Assembly (NCBI RefSeq): GCF_004345825.1
Contig: NZ_SLXM01000009.1
Location: forward strand, 1-64,000
Length of the DNA: 64,000 bases
Reading direction: 5' to 3'
Source: Tenacibaculum skagerrakense
Lineage (GTDB): Bacteria > Bacteroidota > Bacteroidia > Flavobacteriales > Flavobacteriaceae
The position numbers and the translations under genes were made by a program. The first letter of the stretch is position 1; the number at the start of each line of letters is the position of its first letter. The notes under the pieces are model-generated. The model was given only the letters and a program-made list of their open reading frames with translations, ran no database searches and had not been told where the DNA came from. Shown piece by piece: positions 28,301-35,106 of the stretch.

Positions 28301-28451
28301 GTTCAAACCAATTAGTTGCGTAATGATCGGCAAAGAATAAGTGTATTAAAGCATCATAAGTAGTTTCTAATGTAAAAAAAACAGTACTACCATGAAATAC
28401 AACACATAGTAGTAAAGCAGTAATTAAATATTTGTTAGAAACACTTTTCAT
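25362..28451 (-). CDS. Giant GT-C-type membrane protein with soluble C-terminal domains
   Basis: The 1029-residue protein has a membrane half (about 1-590, 11-13 helices) of the GT-C kind. The first periplasmic loop carries the acidic residue D33 in TTYDALIHLFFADHYA, and GYPPLVHQL follows, as in membrane proteins annotated with a 6-pyruvoyl-tetrahydropterin-synthase-related domain. A further helix (about 640-660) leads to a soluble tail. The tail contains an NTF2-like stretch (about 665-760) and an FxLYD-like beta domain (VVEIVTAKLVKHDNSYAIIG, GEVQNIDNTPADIILKGTLY). GT-C enzymes use lipid-phosphate sugars. Here it may polymerise or modify the exopolysaccharide. It starts the three-gene operon, and its promoter region is shared with the receiver-GT2 gene. 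Confidence 0.75.
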   Translation of the reverse strand: MKSVSNKYLITALLLCVVFHGSTVFFTLETTYDALIHLFFADHYATNWFEHWNYKWYTGFSVMGYPPLVHQLIAALSLIGGLKFGLFTVAIIASVLFVTGVYRYSLLITGNTTVAGYASILAVFSSSFVETLHIFGQLPSIMGVSILMHALPEIYSWLKTGNYKYFFTSLSLLSVTVTSHHVTPIFGMVFFILPLVGMVVMDIAREQVSSYKEVTLKLFLNVFGKQFKRNISFVIIVLVLIVTCILPYWINSKKNPITQVPIPHGSRDNFLEVLSSGLVFFLIPWGVLLFLIPYFIYRYFSKRYLFFGLCFSMLIILGTGGTTPIPRMLLGDNAFNILTLDRFTLWASIMSLPLFGEFAYRFIEGDLKELIQRKFGAVYHRLIGGVLASFFLGFTIFTLSLGYFRPSQPQKINMLPIVNFLNQDQHDQWRYLTLGFGDQMAWLSAQTKATTVDGNYHSARRLPELTTRPIERLENSKFKGVAGIGSLQQFLTVPEKYNLKYIFSNDKFYDPILYFCGWQRLPQLENGIMVWERLNIPPLSSILPKDEVPNWQKLLWGIIPFITVILAFIFNIIPLFKNGLKLQPKIVPDYLNFKNSYSKFSNRVLKITHIWSVFILVFLGYGCYLFYIKNDTQRTPENVINTYYNALDFKEFKKAHSLLDPNSNLSLAQYMLEISVTDGLLSSYAKLDAIKTAIIKESDSIVNMKVTTHWITPLEKINKVEFKTVIKSNNKWFLVPEKKDIDLPPDQLYAKNKTGYFNQGRRRITTEQSYHEDILKQPVVEIVTAKLVKHDNSYAIIGEVQNIDNTPADIILKGTLYNDDNKELATFNAKHLVKHKLMPKEVSSFRINFEGIAWSKTKDSIPKKFNPDEFTPIELGEQPTKFNLQLAANVSNTDLFKNHVISDLKIDTTKIQGTIFNSGLQEITVPQLIITYYTKLKKMAWVDHLYLDQGVRQHRKRYFEYTLVPTSNLTIISEDMSNCYVNGLPNKDVSEKIVSNRIPNHIEDVLQKIHHSQYEYIKIELNSFIGNPK

Positions 28452-28517
28452 TAAAAAAGAAGCTAATTTTTCTATAATATAAATATAATTTAATTAAATA
28501 AGTCCTAAAATTAATTA

Positions 28518-28546
28518 AGCAATAGTAAACTACCATTCATCATTAG
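28518..28546 (+). promoter_or_regulatory. 21-bp-phased direct repeat in the GT-C/receiver-GT2 divergent promoter
   Basis: AGCAATAG (28518-28525) and ATCATTAG (28539-28546) are exactly 21 bp apart. The second is followed by AA as at 21360. The site is 67 bases upstream of the GT-C gene on one side and 89 bases before the receiver-GT2 gene on the other, so one regulator could govern both transcripts. Confidence 0.45.
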
Positions 28547-28634
28547 AAATCTTCATTTTGATACAGATATGGTTTTTGAATTAAATTCAAAACTACTTTT
28601 ACAGTGTTGTTGAATCATAATAAAACCCCACATC

Positions 28635-29831
28635 ATGAAAATATTAGCAATAGACGATCAAAGATTAGTTTTAATTCCATTAGAGAATAGATTAAAAGAA
28701 TTAGGTTACGAAGTTTATACAGAAACAAATGCCAATAGAGGTATTGCATTGTATGATAGAATAAAACCAGATTTGGTAATAGTAGATATTAATATGCCTG
28801 GTTTATCAGGAATTGAAGTAGTGAAGCATATTAGATTTTACGATAAATCGGATACACCAATTATGGTATTGTCTGGAAATACTGATAACAATATTATTAC
28901 TCAAGGATTTGAATTGGGAGTAGAGGAATACATGAAAAAACCATTGAGCTTATCTGAAGTTTGTACTAGAGTTAAAAGATTAATCGCTTCACCAGAAGAA
29001 CAAGAAAAATCGAAACAATATAACGAGGTCATTATTCAAAAAAGATGCGTTGGAGTTGTAATTCCATGTTATAATGAAGAAAAAAGGTTATTAAGTGATG
29101 AATTCACAAATTTTATAGATAACACTACTGGGTATCATTTATGTTTTGTGAATGACGGTAGTAAAGATAAAACCTTAGAGGTTTTACACGAAATTAGAAA
29201 AGGTAGAGAAGATTTTATTACAGTGTATGACTGTGAACAGAATGGTGGAAAAGCAGAGGCTGTTAGGCAAGGTATGTTACATATGCTTAAAGAAGAGGGT
29301 CTAGATTTTATAGGTTTTTTAGATGCAGATTTGTCTACGGATTTAAGAGATTTTGATGATTTAGTGTCCACTATCGAAAATTCGGACTATAAAATTGTTA
29401 GTGGTTCCAGAATTAGTAGGATGGGAGCTAATATTACCAAAGAATCTGCTAGAAAAATTATTAGCCAAACTATTAATTTCATTATACGAAAAATCCTTTC
29501 TATGGATTTTAAAGACACACAATGTGGGGCGAAAATTTTTCACAGAGATGTTATCGAAATATCTTTCCGAGACAAATTTGTTTCTAAATGGATATTTGAT
29601 GTTGAAATTTTTAGAAGAGTTACACTTCATTATGGATTAGATAAAGCGAGACAGTTATTATGTGAACAACCTTTAAAGAGATGGATTCACGCAGATGGTT
29701 CTAAGTTATCAATGAAAGATTCTTTCAAAATTATCATGCAATTAGGGCAAATAGCGTGGCATTACAATAGAAAGAAAAAATCTAACTCGAGTTTCGAGCT
29801 GATTTCGGAAAAAAAAATAGTTTTAAACTAG
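28635..29831 (+). CDS. Response-regulator receiver fused to a GT2 glycosyltransferase
   Basis: The 398-residue soluble protein joins two domains rarely seen together. Residues 1-120 are a complete receiver: acidic pair in AIDDQ, phospho-acceptor D51 in LVIVDINMPG, and the Lys of YMKKPLS. Residues 139-370 are a GT-A family 2 transferase of the dolichyl-phosphate sugar synthase type (VGVVIPCYNEEKRL from 139, FVNDGSKDKTLEVL, the DxD-type D230-A-D232 in LDADLSTD, CGAKIFHRD). No membrane helix follows. The simplest reading is a transferase whose activity or placement is set by phosphorylation from the adjacent relay. It would make a lipid-phosphate sugar that the GT-C protein across the promoter could use. 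Both points are inference. Confidence 0.93.
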   Translation: MKILAIDDQRLVLIPLENRLKELGYEVYTETNANRGIALYDRIKPDLVIVDINMPGLSGIEVVKHIRFYDKSDTPIMVLSGNTDNNIITQGFELGVEEYMKKPLSLSEVCTRVKRLIASPEEQEKSKQYNEVIIQKRCVGVVIPCYNEEKRLLSDEFTNFIDNTTGYHLCFVNDGSKDKTLEVLHEIRKGREDFITVYDCEQNGGKAEAVRQGMLHMLKEEGLDFIGFLDADLSTDLRDFDDLVSTIENSDYKIVSGSRISRMGANITKESARKIISQTINFIIRKILSMDFKDTQCGAKIFHRDVIEISFRDKFVSKWIFDVEIFRRVTLHYGLDKARQLLCEQPLKRWIHADGSKLSMKDSFKIIMQLGQIAWHYNRKKKSNSSFELISEKKIVLN

Positions 29832-29869
29832 TGGGGTACTAGCATTTATTATTTTGTAACAATCAGATC

Positions 29870-29900
29870 AAAGCGCATTTTAGGTAATGCGCTTTACTGT
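29870..29900 (+). terminator. Rho-independent terminator after the receiver-GT2 gene
   Basis: A 10-bp stem (AAAGCGCATT at 29870-29879, AATGCGCTTT at 29886-29895) with a 6-nt loop is followed shortly by a T run. It marks the right edge of the exopolysaccharide cluster. Confidence 0.75.
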
Positions 29901-29974
29901 TTTTAGAGCTAGTTTCAGGTTAATTCTTTGAATAGTGTTAACTTTAAGGAAAATCTAGAAAAATAGAAACTAAC

Positions 29975-30715
29975 ATGAAAAATAATATAGCTGTTTTAAT
30001 TGATGGTGATAATATACCTTCTGCCTATGTAGAAGAGATGATGGAAGAAATAGCTAAATATGGTAATCCAACTATTAAAAGAATATATGGAGATTGGACA
30101 CGACCAGGCTTGTCAAAATGGAAGAATTTACTTCTTGAAAATGCAATCATACCTATTCAGCAATACGGATATACAAGAGGTAAAAATGCTACAGACTCTG
30201 CTATGATAATAGATGCTATGGATATTTTATATAGTGGTAAAGTAGATGGTTTTTGCTTGGTTTCTAGTGATAGCGATTTTACCAGATTAGCAACTCGTTT
30301 AAGAGAAGCAGGAATGAATGTAATTGGAATTGGAGAAAAGAAAACACCAAATCCTTTTATTGTAGCGTGTGATCGTTTTATTTATATCGAAATTTTAAAG
30401 AAACAAACGGAGGAAAAAATTGAAACTAAAGAACCTTCAGTAGATAAAATAACCAAGAAAGAATTGGATTTAATCTCTGCTACAATCAACGATTTATCGG
30501 ATGAAGATGGATGGGCTTTTCTTGGTGATGTTGGTAGCTTAATTCAGCAAAAAAGACCAAATTTTGACTCAAGAAACTACGGCTTTCAAAAATTAACGCC
30601 TTTAATAAAATCTACCGGTAAATTTGATATTGAACAAAGAGAGAATCAGAAAAATAATAACAAATTAATTTATGTTAGGATAAAAAAGAAGGTGCCATCA
30701 AGAAAGAAGAAATAA
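29975..30715 (+). CDS. NYN-domain putative ribonuclease with OST-HTH/LOTUS domain
   Basis: The 246-residue protein has an N-terminal NYN (PIN-like, LabA/DUF88) domain with the acidic metal-binding set in VLIDGDN (D10, D12), TDSAMIIDAMDIL and LVSSDSDFTRLA, and a C-terminal OST-HTH/LOTUS domain (about 160-245, DEDGWAFLGDVGSLI, RNYGFQKLTPLIKS), which binds RNA in other proteins. Together these suggest an RNA-processing or RNA-decay enzyme. It ends 5 bases from the convergent LytTR regulator and shows no functional link to its neighbours. Confidence 0.9.
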   Translation: MKNNIAVLIDGDNIPSAYVEEMMEEIAKYGNPTIKRIYGDWTRPGLSKWKNLLLENAIIPIQQYGYTRGKNATDSAMIIDAMDILYSGKVDGFCLVSSDSDFTRLATRLREAGMNVIGIGEKKTPNPFIVACDRFIYIEILKKQTEEKIETKEPSVDKITKKELDLISATINDLSDEDGWAFLGDVGSLIQQKRPNFDSRNYGFQKLTPLIKSTGKFDIEQRENQKNNNKLIYVRIKKKVPSRKKK

Positions 30716-30720
30716 TATTT

Positions 30721-33303
30721 TTAAAATTTAATTTTATCTAATTGATGCAAATAGGTTTCACCTACAGGTATCTGTTGTTCGTTAATCACTACCCAGTTTT
30801 TTCCTTTGCTAGAAACTTGATCAATTCTAATAATATACGATCTATGAACTCTTAAATATTCTAAAGAATCTGGAGTTGTGTCGATAAAATCACCTATTTT
30901 ACAACGAATAGTAAACGTTTTTTTGGTGGTAATAATATCTAAATAATTTCCTTGAGAATTAATGTATAAAATTTGATTTGTAGGAATTTTAAAATCAACT
31001 CCATTAGCTCTAAAATTGTAAAACTGATCATTTGGTTTTAGTTTTTTAATAGCTAAACGCATTAATTCTCTAACAATATCTTTATTATATGTTAGTACTC
31101 TTATTCTAAAGAAGAGGTATATCAATCCAATAAAAAGAACTACAGATAAACTATAAAACCACCATCTTTTCCAAAAAGGAGGTAATATTTGAAAAGAGTA
31201 CACAATTTCTTGATTTGAGATTTTACCATTAACTGCTACTTTCGATTGAAAGGTATACTTTCCAGGAGATAATGAAGGAAAGCTAATAGTTCTATTTTTA
31301 GTTGAATACCATGTTGTATCAATTTCTTTTAAGCGATACAAATAATTTATATTGTAGCTGTTTTTTAGTGAAATAGCTTGAAGTTTAAATTCAATATTGT
31401 TGGCATTATAATTTAACTTTGATTTTTCTTTAGCTATTATTTTTTCCTTATTTACATTAACTTCCTTTAAAGAAAGCGATAGTATTATAGAGGTGTTTTT
31501 TTCATCTAAAAATTGCTTTTCAAAAAAGCATAGTCCCTTTTTAGTAGCTACCCAAACAGTATCATTAATAATCTCAATATCGTCAATATCATTACTTAAT
31601 AATCCATCAGAAGTGGTAATTGTAGTTACTGAAAATTTTTTACTTCTTTTAGGAAATGAAATTTTATTTAATCCAGTATTACTGCAGGCCCAGACAGTTG
31701 AGTCATTTTCAATATGTACTTCATTGATAATGTTGTTGGTAAGCCCATTGTCTTTATTTATACTGTAAATACTATCATTATAAACAATTACACCAGCATC
31801 TTGCGTTGCCATATAAATGGTGTTAGTTTGTTCACTTACATCTATATCATCGATTCTAACATTCAAACTATCAAGAAATCGTTGAGGTGTAGATTCATTA
31901 TTTTTTTTGATTAATAAACCAGAAGAAGTAGCTATGTAAAATGTGTTATTGAGGTAACTAACATCATGAACGTGGTTATTTATATGGTAATGAATTATAC
32001 TATCATTACGTAGTATAGCAAATGTATTGTTACTCGATTTTAATATTGGATGACCTATGTTTTCAGGAAGTTTGTTGGCAAAGGAATTTATTATTGATTT
32101 CCCACTAGTATAATTAAAAAGTTTTGCATCACTATACCCTAATAACGATTTGTTATTTTTATCGAATTGTACTAAGGCTACATTATTGTTTTTTCCTGTA
32201 TAAAGTAATTTTATTGATCTATTTTGAATTTTTCCAATATTTCCATTGTTAAAACCAATAAATAAGTAATCTTTATCATCTTTGGTTAGTGAAGTAATAT
32301 GGGAATTGATAAGAGTTTTTATTTTCGGGTTTTTAATGTAGTAGATTCCATCATCTAAAGTACTAAACCAATAGCCACCTTCTTTATCAATTAAAAAATC
32401 AGATACCGATTTGTTTGGTAAAAATTTTTGATGAACTTTACCAGAAGCATCTCTAATTTCAGCTCCGTTATTATAATAACCCACAAAGAAAAGCGAATCG
32501 TTTATACGTTTAATACCAGTCGGATTGAGATTTTCGTTATAATATTTTATAATTCCATCTTTTGATCGAGTACCTAATTTTTCATCCAAAAAGATGATTT
32601 GATTATCTTTTAATTTTACAATATCTAACCTAGAAGTAAGATTGTTTTTTTGTTTTATAAAAATTACATCTTTACTAGATTGGTAATCTGAGTAAACAGC
32701 AAATACAATATTTTTTTCAGGCACAACACCTAATTTAATATCAAAACCATTTTGTTCGTCTCCCTCTATATGGTTATAATCTTGTGTGAGTATACCATCT
32801 GAAGTTATTTTGATTAAGCCTTTAATTCCATAACCACCAACATATAGTGTTCCGCTTTCGTCAAAATGGATACTCTTTAAAACTTGATTACTAGCTAATT
32901 GTTCTCTAAGCAAATGATTATAGTTGTAATTATGAAAACCATCAAAATTTGAATTGAAATAAAACAAACTTTTGCTATGGTATTCATAGCAATATACTCT
33001 TCCATTTTTTTGAGGGTAAAAATCTAGTATTGTATTTCCTGGTAAACTATCTTTTGTAGTGAAATTTTCAAATTCATAACCATTGTAGCGAGAGAGACCT
33101 TTATCAGTAGCAAACCAAATATACCCTAATTTGTCCTGATACATATCGTAAACCTCAGAGCTAGGTAATCCTTCATCAATACTAAAGTTTTTGTAAATAA
33201 ATTCTTGTGTATTTCCTGTCTGAAGAAAAATAATAAAGATTAAAAATGTGAATTGTAACTTCAAAAAAATATGGTTTTTAACAAATGTAATATTAATTAC
33301 CAC
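30721..33303 (-). CDS. Transmembrane beta-propeller sensor with cytoplasmic LytTR DNA-binding domain
   Basis: The 860-residue protein starts at GTG 33303 with a signal-like helix (LQFTFLIFIIFLQTGNTQ). It carries two-component regulator propeller repeats (KLGYIWFATDKGLSRYNGYE, DSTVWACSNTGLNKI) over residues 30-590, a Y_Y_Y domain (about 610-710), one membrane helix (about 715-740, WWFYSLSVVLFIGLIYLFF), and a LytTR domain at the end (ILYINSQGNYLDI, LRVHRSYIIRI, IPVGETY). Hybrid two-component systems of Bacteroidetes have this sensor, but here kinase and receiver are missing, so it is a one-component transmembrane regulator. LytTR-type repeats begin 23 bases upstream of its start and continue toward the divergent secreted-protein gene. 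Confidence 0.92.
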   Translation of the reverse strand: MVINITFVKNHIFLKLQFTFLIFIIFLQTGNTQEFIYKNFSIDEGLPSSEVYDMYQDKLGYIWFATDKGLSRYNGYEFENFTTKDSLPGNTILDFYPQKNGRVYCYEYHSKSLFYFNSNFDGFHNYNYNHLLREQLASNQVLKSIHFDESGTLYVGGYGIKGLIKITSDGILTQDYNHIEGDEQNGFDIKLGVVPEKNIVFAVYSDYQSSKDVIFIKQKNNLTSRLDIVKLKDNQIIFLDEKLGTRSKDGIIKYYNENLNPTGIKRINDSLFFVGYYNNGAEIRDASGKVHQKFLPNKSVSDFLIDKEGGYWFSTLDDGIYYIKNPKIKTLINSHITSLTKDDKDYLFIGFNNGNIGKIQNRSIKLLYTGKNNNVALVQFDKNNKSLLGYSDAKLFNYTSGKSIINSFANKLPENIGHPILKSSNNTFAILRNDSIIHYHINNHVHDVSYLNNTFYIATSSGLLIKKNNESTPQRFLDSLNVRIDDIDVSEQTNTIYMATQDAGVIVYNDSIYSINKDNGLTNNIINEVHIENDSTVWACSNTGLNKISFPKRSKKFSVTTITTSDGLLSNDIDDIEIINDTVWVATKKGLCFFEKQFLDEKNTSIILSLSLKEVNVNKEKIIAKEKSKLNYNANNIEFKLQAISLKNSYNINYLYRLKEIDTTWYSTKNRTISFPSLSPGKYTFQSKVAVNGKISNQEIVYSFQILPPFWKRWWFYSLSVVLFIGLIYLFFRIRVLTYNKDIVRELMRLAIKKLKPNDQFYNFRANGVDFKIPTNQILYINSQGNYLDIITTKKTFTIRCKIGDFIDTTPDSLEYLRVHRSYIIRIDQVSSKGKNWVVINEQQIPVGETYLHQLDKIKF

Positions 33304-33325
33304 ATGGAATATAACTTGTTTTATT

Positions 33326-33355
33326 GTTCGTCACTAATATATACGTGTTCATCAC
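33326..33355 (+). promoter_or_regulatory. LytTR-type direct repeat pair, proximal to the membrane regulator
   Basis: GTTCGTCAC (33326-33334) and GTTCATCAC (33347-33355) are 9-bp direct repeats separated by 12 bp (21-bp period). The GTT-N-R-T core fits the LytTR half-site pattern. The pair is 23 bases upstream of the regulator start, suggesting autoregulation. Confidence 0.6.
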
Positions 33356-33425
33356 TTTTTCTTTGTTTACAGGAGTTTTAGGCGTTTTGTTTTAGTTTTT
33401 CAGACTTGATTTATAAAAAACTAAT

Positions 33426-33491
33426 GTTTATCACTTTTAATTACATGGTTCGTCACAAAGCTTTTTTTAGAGGGTGATTTTTGTTTGTCAC
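33426..33491 (+). promoter_or_regulatory. LytTR-type direct repeat pair plus third copy, proximal to the secreted-protein gene
   Basis: GTTTATCAC (33426-33434) and GTTCGTCAC (33448-33456) are separated by 13 bp. A further GTTTGTCAC is at 33483-33491, and a partial TAGTCAC at 33501-33507. The set lies 100-165 bases upstream of the secreted-protein gene at 33592. With the pair at 33326 this makes five near-identical copies in one 288-base gap that holds no gene. Confidence 0.6.
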
Positions 33492-33591
33492 AAAATATTT
33501 TAGTCACAACTAAAAAATTATCTACGGTTAAAAAAAATTGTTTTAACGATATGATAAGAGAATTAAAAAACTATTTAAAAACAAGTAAAAA

Positions 33592-35094
33592 ATGAAAATT
33601 ATGAAAAAAGCTTTACTCTTTTTTGCAATCTCAATCTTGACAATGAATCTATCAATGGCACAAGATTGTGAAATGCGTCCTTACCATTCACAATATGTAG
33701 TATCTGGTAATTTTACTCAAAACAACTCAAATGATCATTTGATTAATGATATAGTAATGCTAAATAAAATTCCTGCAGCTACTATTGCTTATGATTCTTT
33801 TACTATTGATTTACTCACAAGTGATGGAAGTGGAGAAAGAGTTTTACAAAAAAGTTCAAATGTAATTTATTACGATTTAACCAAAGTTAACGGAAGAATG
33901 GTTCGAGGAGATTTTGATAATGACGGTCATATAGATGATTTTATTTTGATTTATAAAACAGGAGCTTCAAGTATGCGCTTTGATTTGTTCCAGAGTAATG
34001 GTGCTTCTCAACCAACATTTACGCAAAGTACCGTATATACACTTGATGGATATGATCCTGATAAAATAACAGGAAGAGTTGTTTCTGGTGACTTTGATGG
34101 TGATGAAAAATGGGATGATATTGCTGTATTTTATGACTATGGTAACGGAGAAACTCGAATTCACACTTTTCGTTCAAATGGAAACACCTTTACCTATTCT
34201 AGTAGTGTAGGTTGGTGGAATAGTACTGGATATTCTGCCGATAAAATAACTCATCGAGTAGTTTCTGGAGACTTCGATCATGATGGGAGAGTTGATGATA
34301 TTGCTGCTTTTTACGATTATGGGAATGGCGGTACTCGAATTCATGTTTGGATTTCTAATGGATCTAGTTTTACTTATCAAAGTTCATTTGGATGGTGGAA
34401 TGCAACAGGATATTCAGCTAATAAAGTTACTGGACGTGTAATTTCATTAAACATAGATAGAGATGGTAATAATTATGACGATATTGCCGTATTTTATGAT
34501 TACGGCCCTGGAGATTATAAATTACATGTCTTTGAATCAAATGGTAACTCATTTGAATATTCCAAGGGTCCTTCTGGTTGGTGGAGTTCAGATTCTTCTA
34601 ACATTCCTGTTGCTGGGCATGCTTTTTCAATGTTTGGAAAACTTGTAGAAATAGACTCTAGAAGTTGGCCAAACCAAGGTAAACCATCAGATATCGTAGT
34701 TTTTAATGCTGTAATGCCTACTTATAGTGGTGATTTTGTATATGATAGATATCAATTTTGGAAATCGAAAAAAGGGTTAAAGGGACAAAAAGTGGTATAC
34801 TCTACACCAAAATACTGCGAATCTAAAAGTAATGGAGATGATGTAGTTATTGAAGAACTAATAAGTGCTTATCCAAATCCTACGAAATCAACAACTACTT
34901 TAGAAATTGATGAATCTTTAGTGAATAGTATTATTGAATTACAAGTTCATGATATGTATGGAAGATTAATTTTTTCAACCAATAGAATAGCTTCGAATAT
35001 AGAAGTAGACTTAACTAGAGAAATTTCAGGCGTTTACTTGGCTAAACTTATAGGAAGAGAGACAACTTACACATTAAAAATAATTAAAGAATAA
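33592..35094 (+). CDS. T9SS-secreted repeat protein (FG-GAP/VCBS-like)
   Basis: The 500-residue protein has a signal peptide (MKKALLFFAISILTMNLSMA) and three or four repeats of about 63 residues over positions 90-310. Each contains a calcium-loop-like segment (RVVSGDFDGDEKWDDIAVFY, DYGNGETRIH, VGWWNSTGYSADKIT), as in FG-GAP/VCBS beta-propeller blades. The C-terminal 80 residues form a type A type IX sorting domain (AYPNPTKSTTTLEI, DMYGRLIFS, ISGVYLAKL), so the protein is exported to the cell surface or medium. The divergent LytTR repeats make it the best candidate target of the membrane regulator. The ligand is unknown. Confidence 0.88.
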   Translation: MKIMKKALLFFAISILTMNLSMAQDCEMRPYHSQYVVSGNFTQNNSNDHLINDIVMLNKIPAATIAYDSFTIDLLTSDGSGERVLQKSSNVIYYDLTKVNGRMVRGDFDNDGHIDDFILIYKTGASSMRFDLFQSNGASQPTFTQSTVYTLDGYDPDKITGRVVSGDFDGDEKWDDIAVFYDYGNGETRIHTFRSNGNTFTYSSSVGWWNSTGYSADKITHRVVSGDFDHDGRVDDIAAFYDYGNGGTRIHVWISNGSSFTYQSSFGWWNATGYSANKVTGRVISLNIDRDGNNYDDIAVFYDYGPGDYKLHVFESNGNSFEYSKGPSGWWSSDSSNIPVAGHAFSMFGKLVEIDSRSWPNQGKPSDIVVFNAVMPTYSGDFVYDRYQFWKSKKGLKGQKVVYSTPKYCESKSNGDDVVIEELISAYPNPTKSTTTLEIDESLVNSIIELQVHDMYGRLIFSTNRIASNIEVDLTREISGVYLAKLIGRETTYTLKIIKE

Positions 35095-35106
35095 ATTTTA
35101 AAAATT

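Noticed and set aside
29135..29640. Three open frames of 78-89 residues on both strands
   Set aside because: They are shadows of the receiver-GT2 gene, which has intact domain motifs throughout.
33326..33507. Repeats as a CRISPR array
   Set aside because: Units are only 9 bases, spacing is irregular beyond the pairs, and no cas genes are near. The LytTR-site reading fits better.
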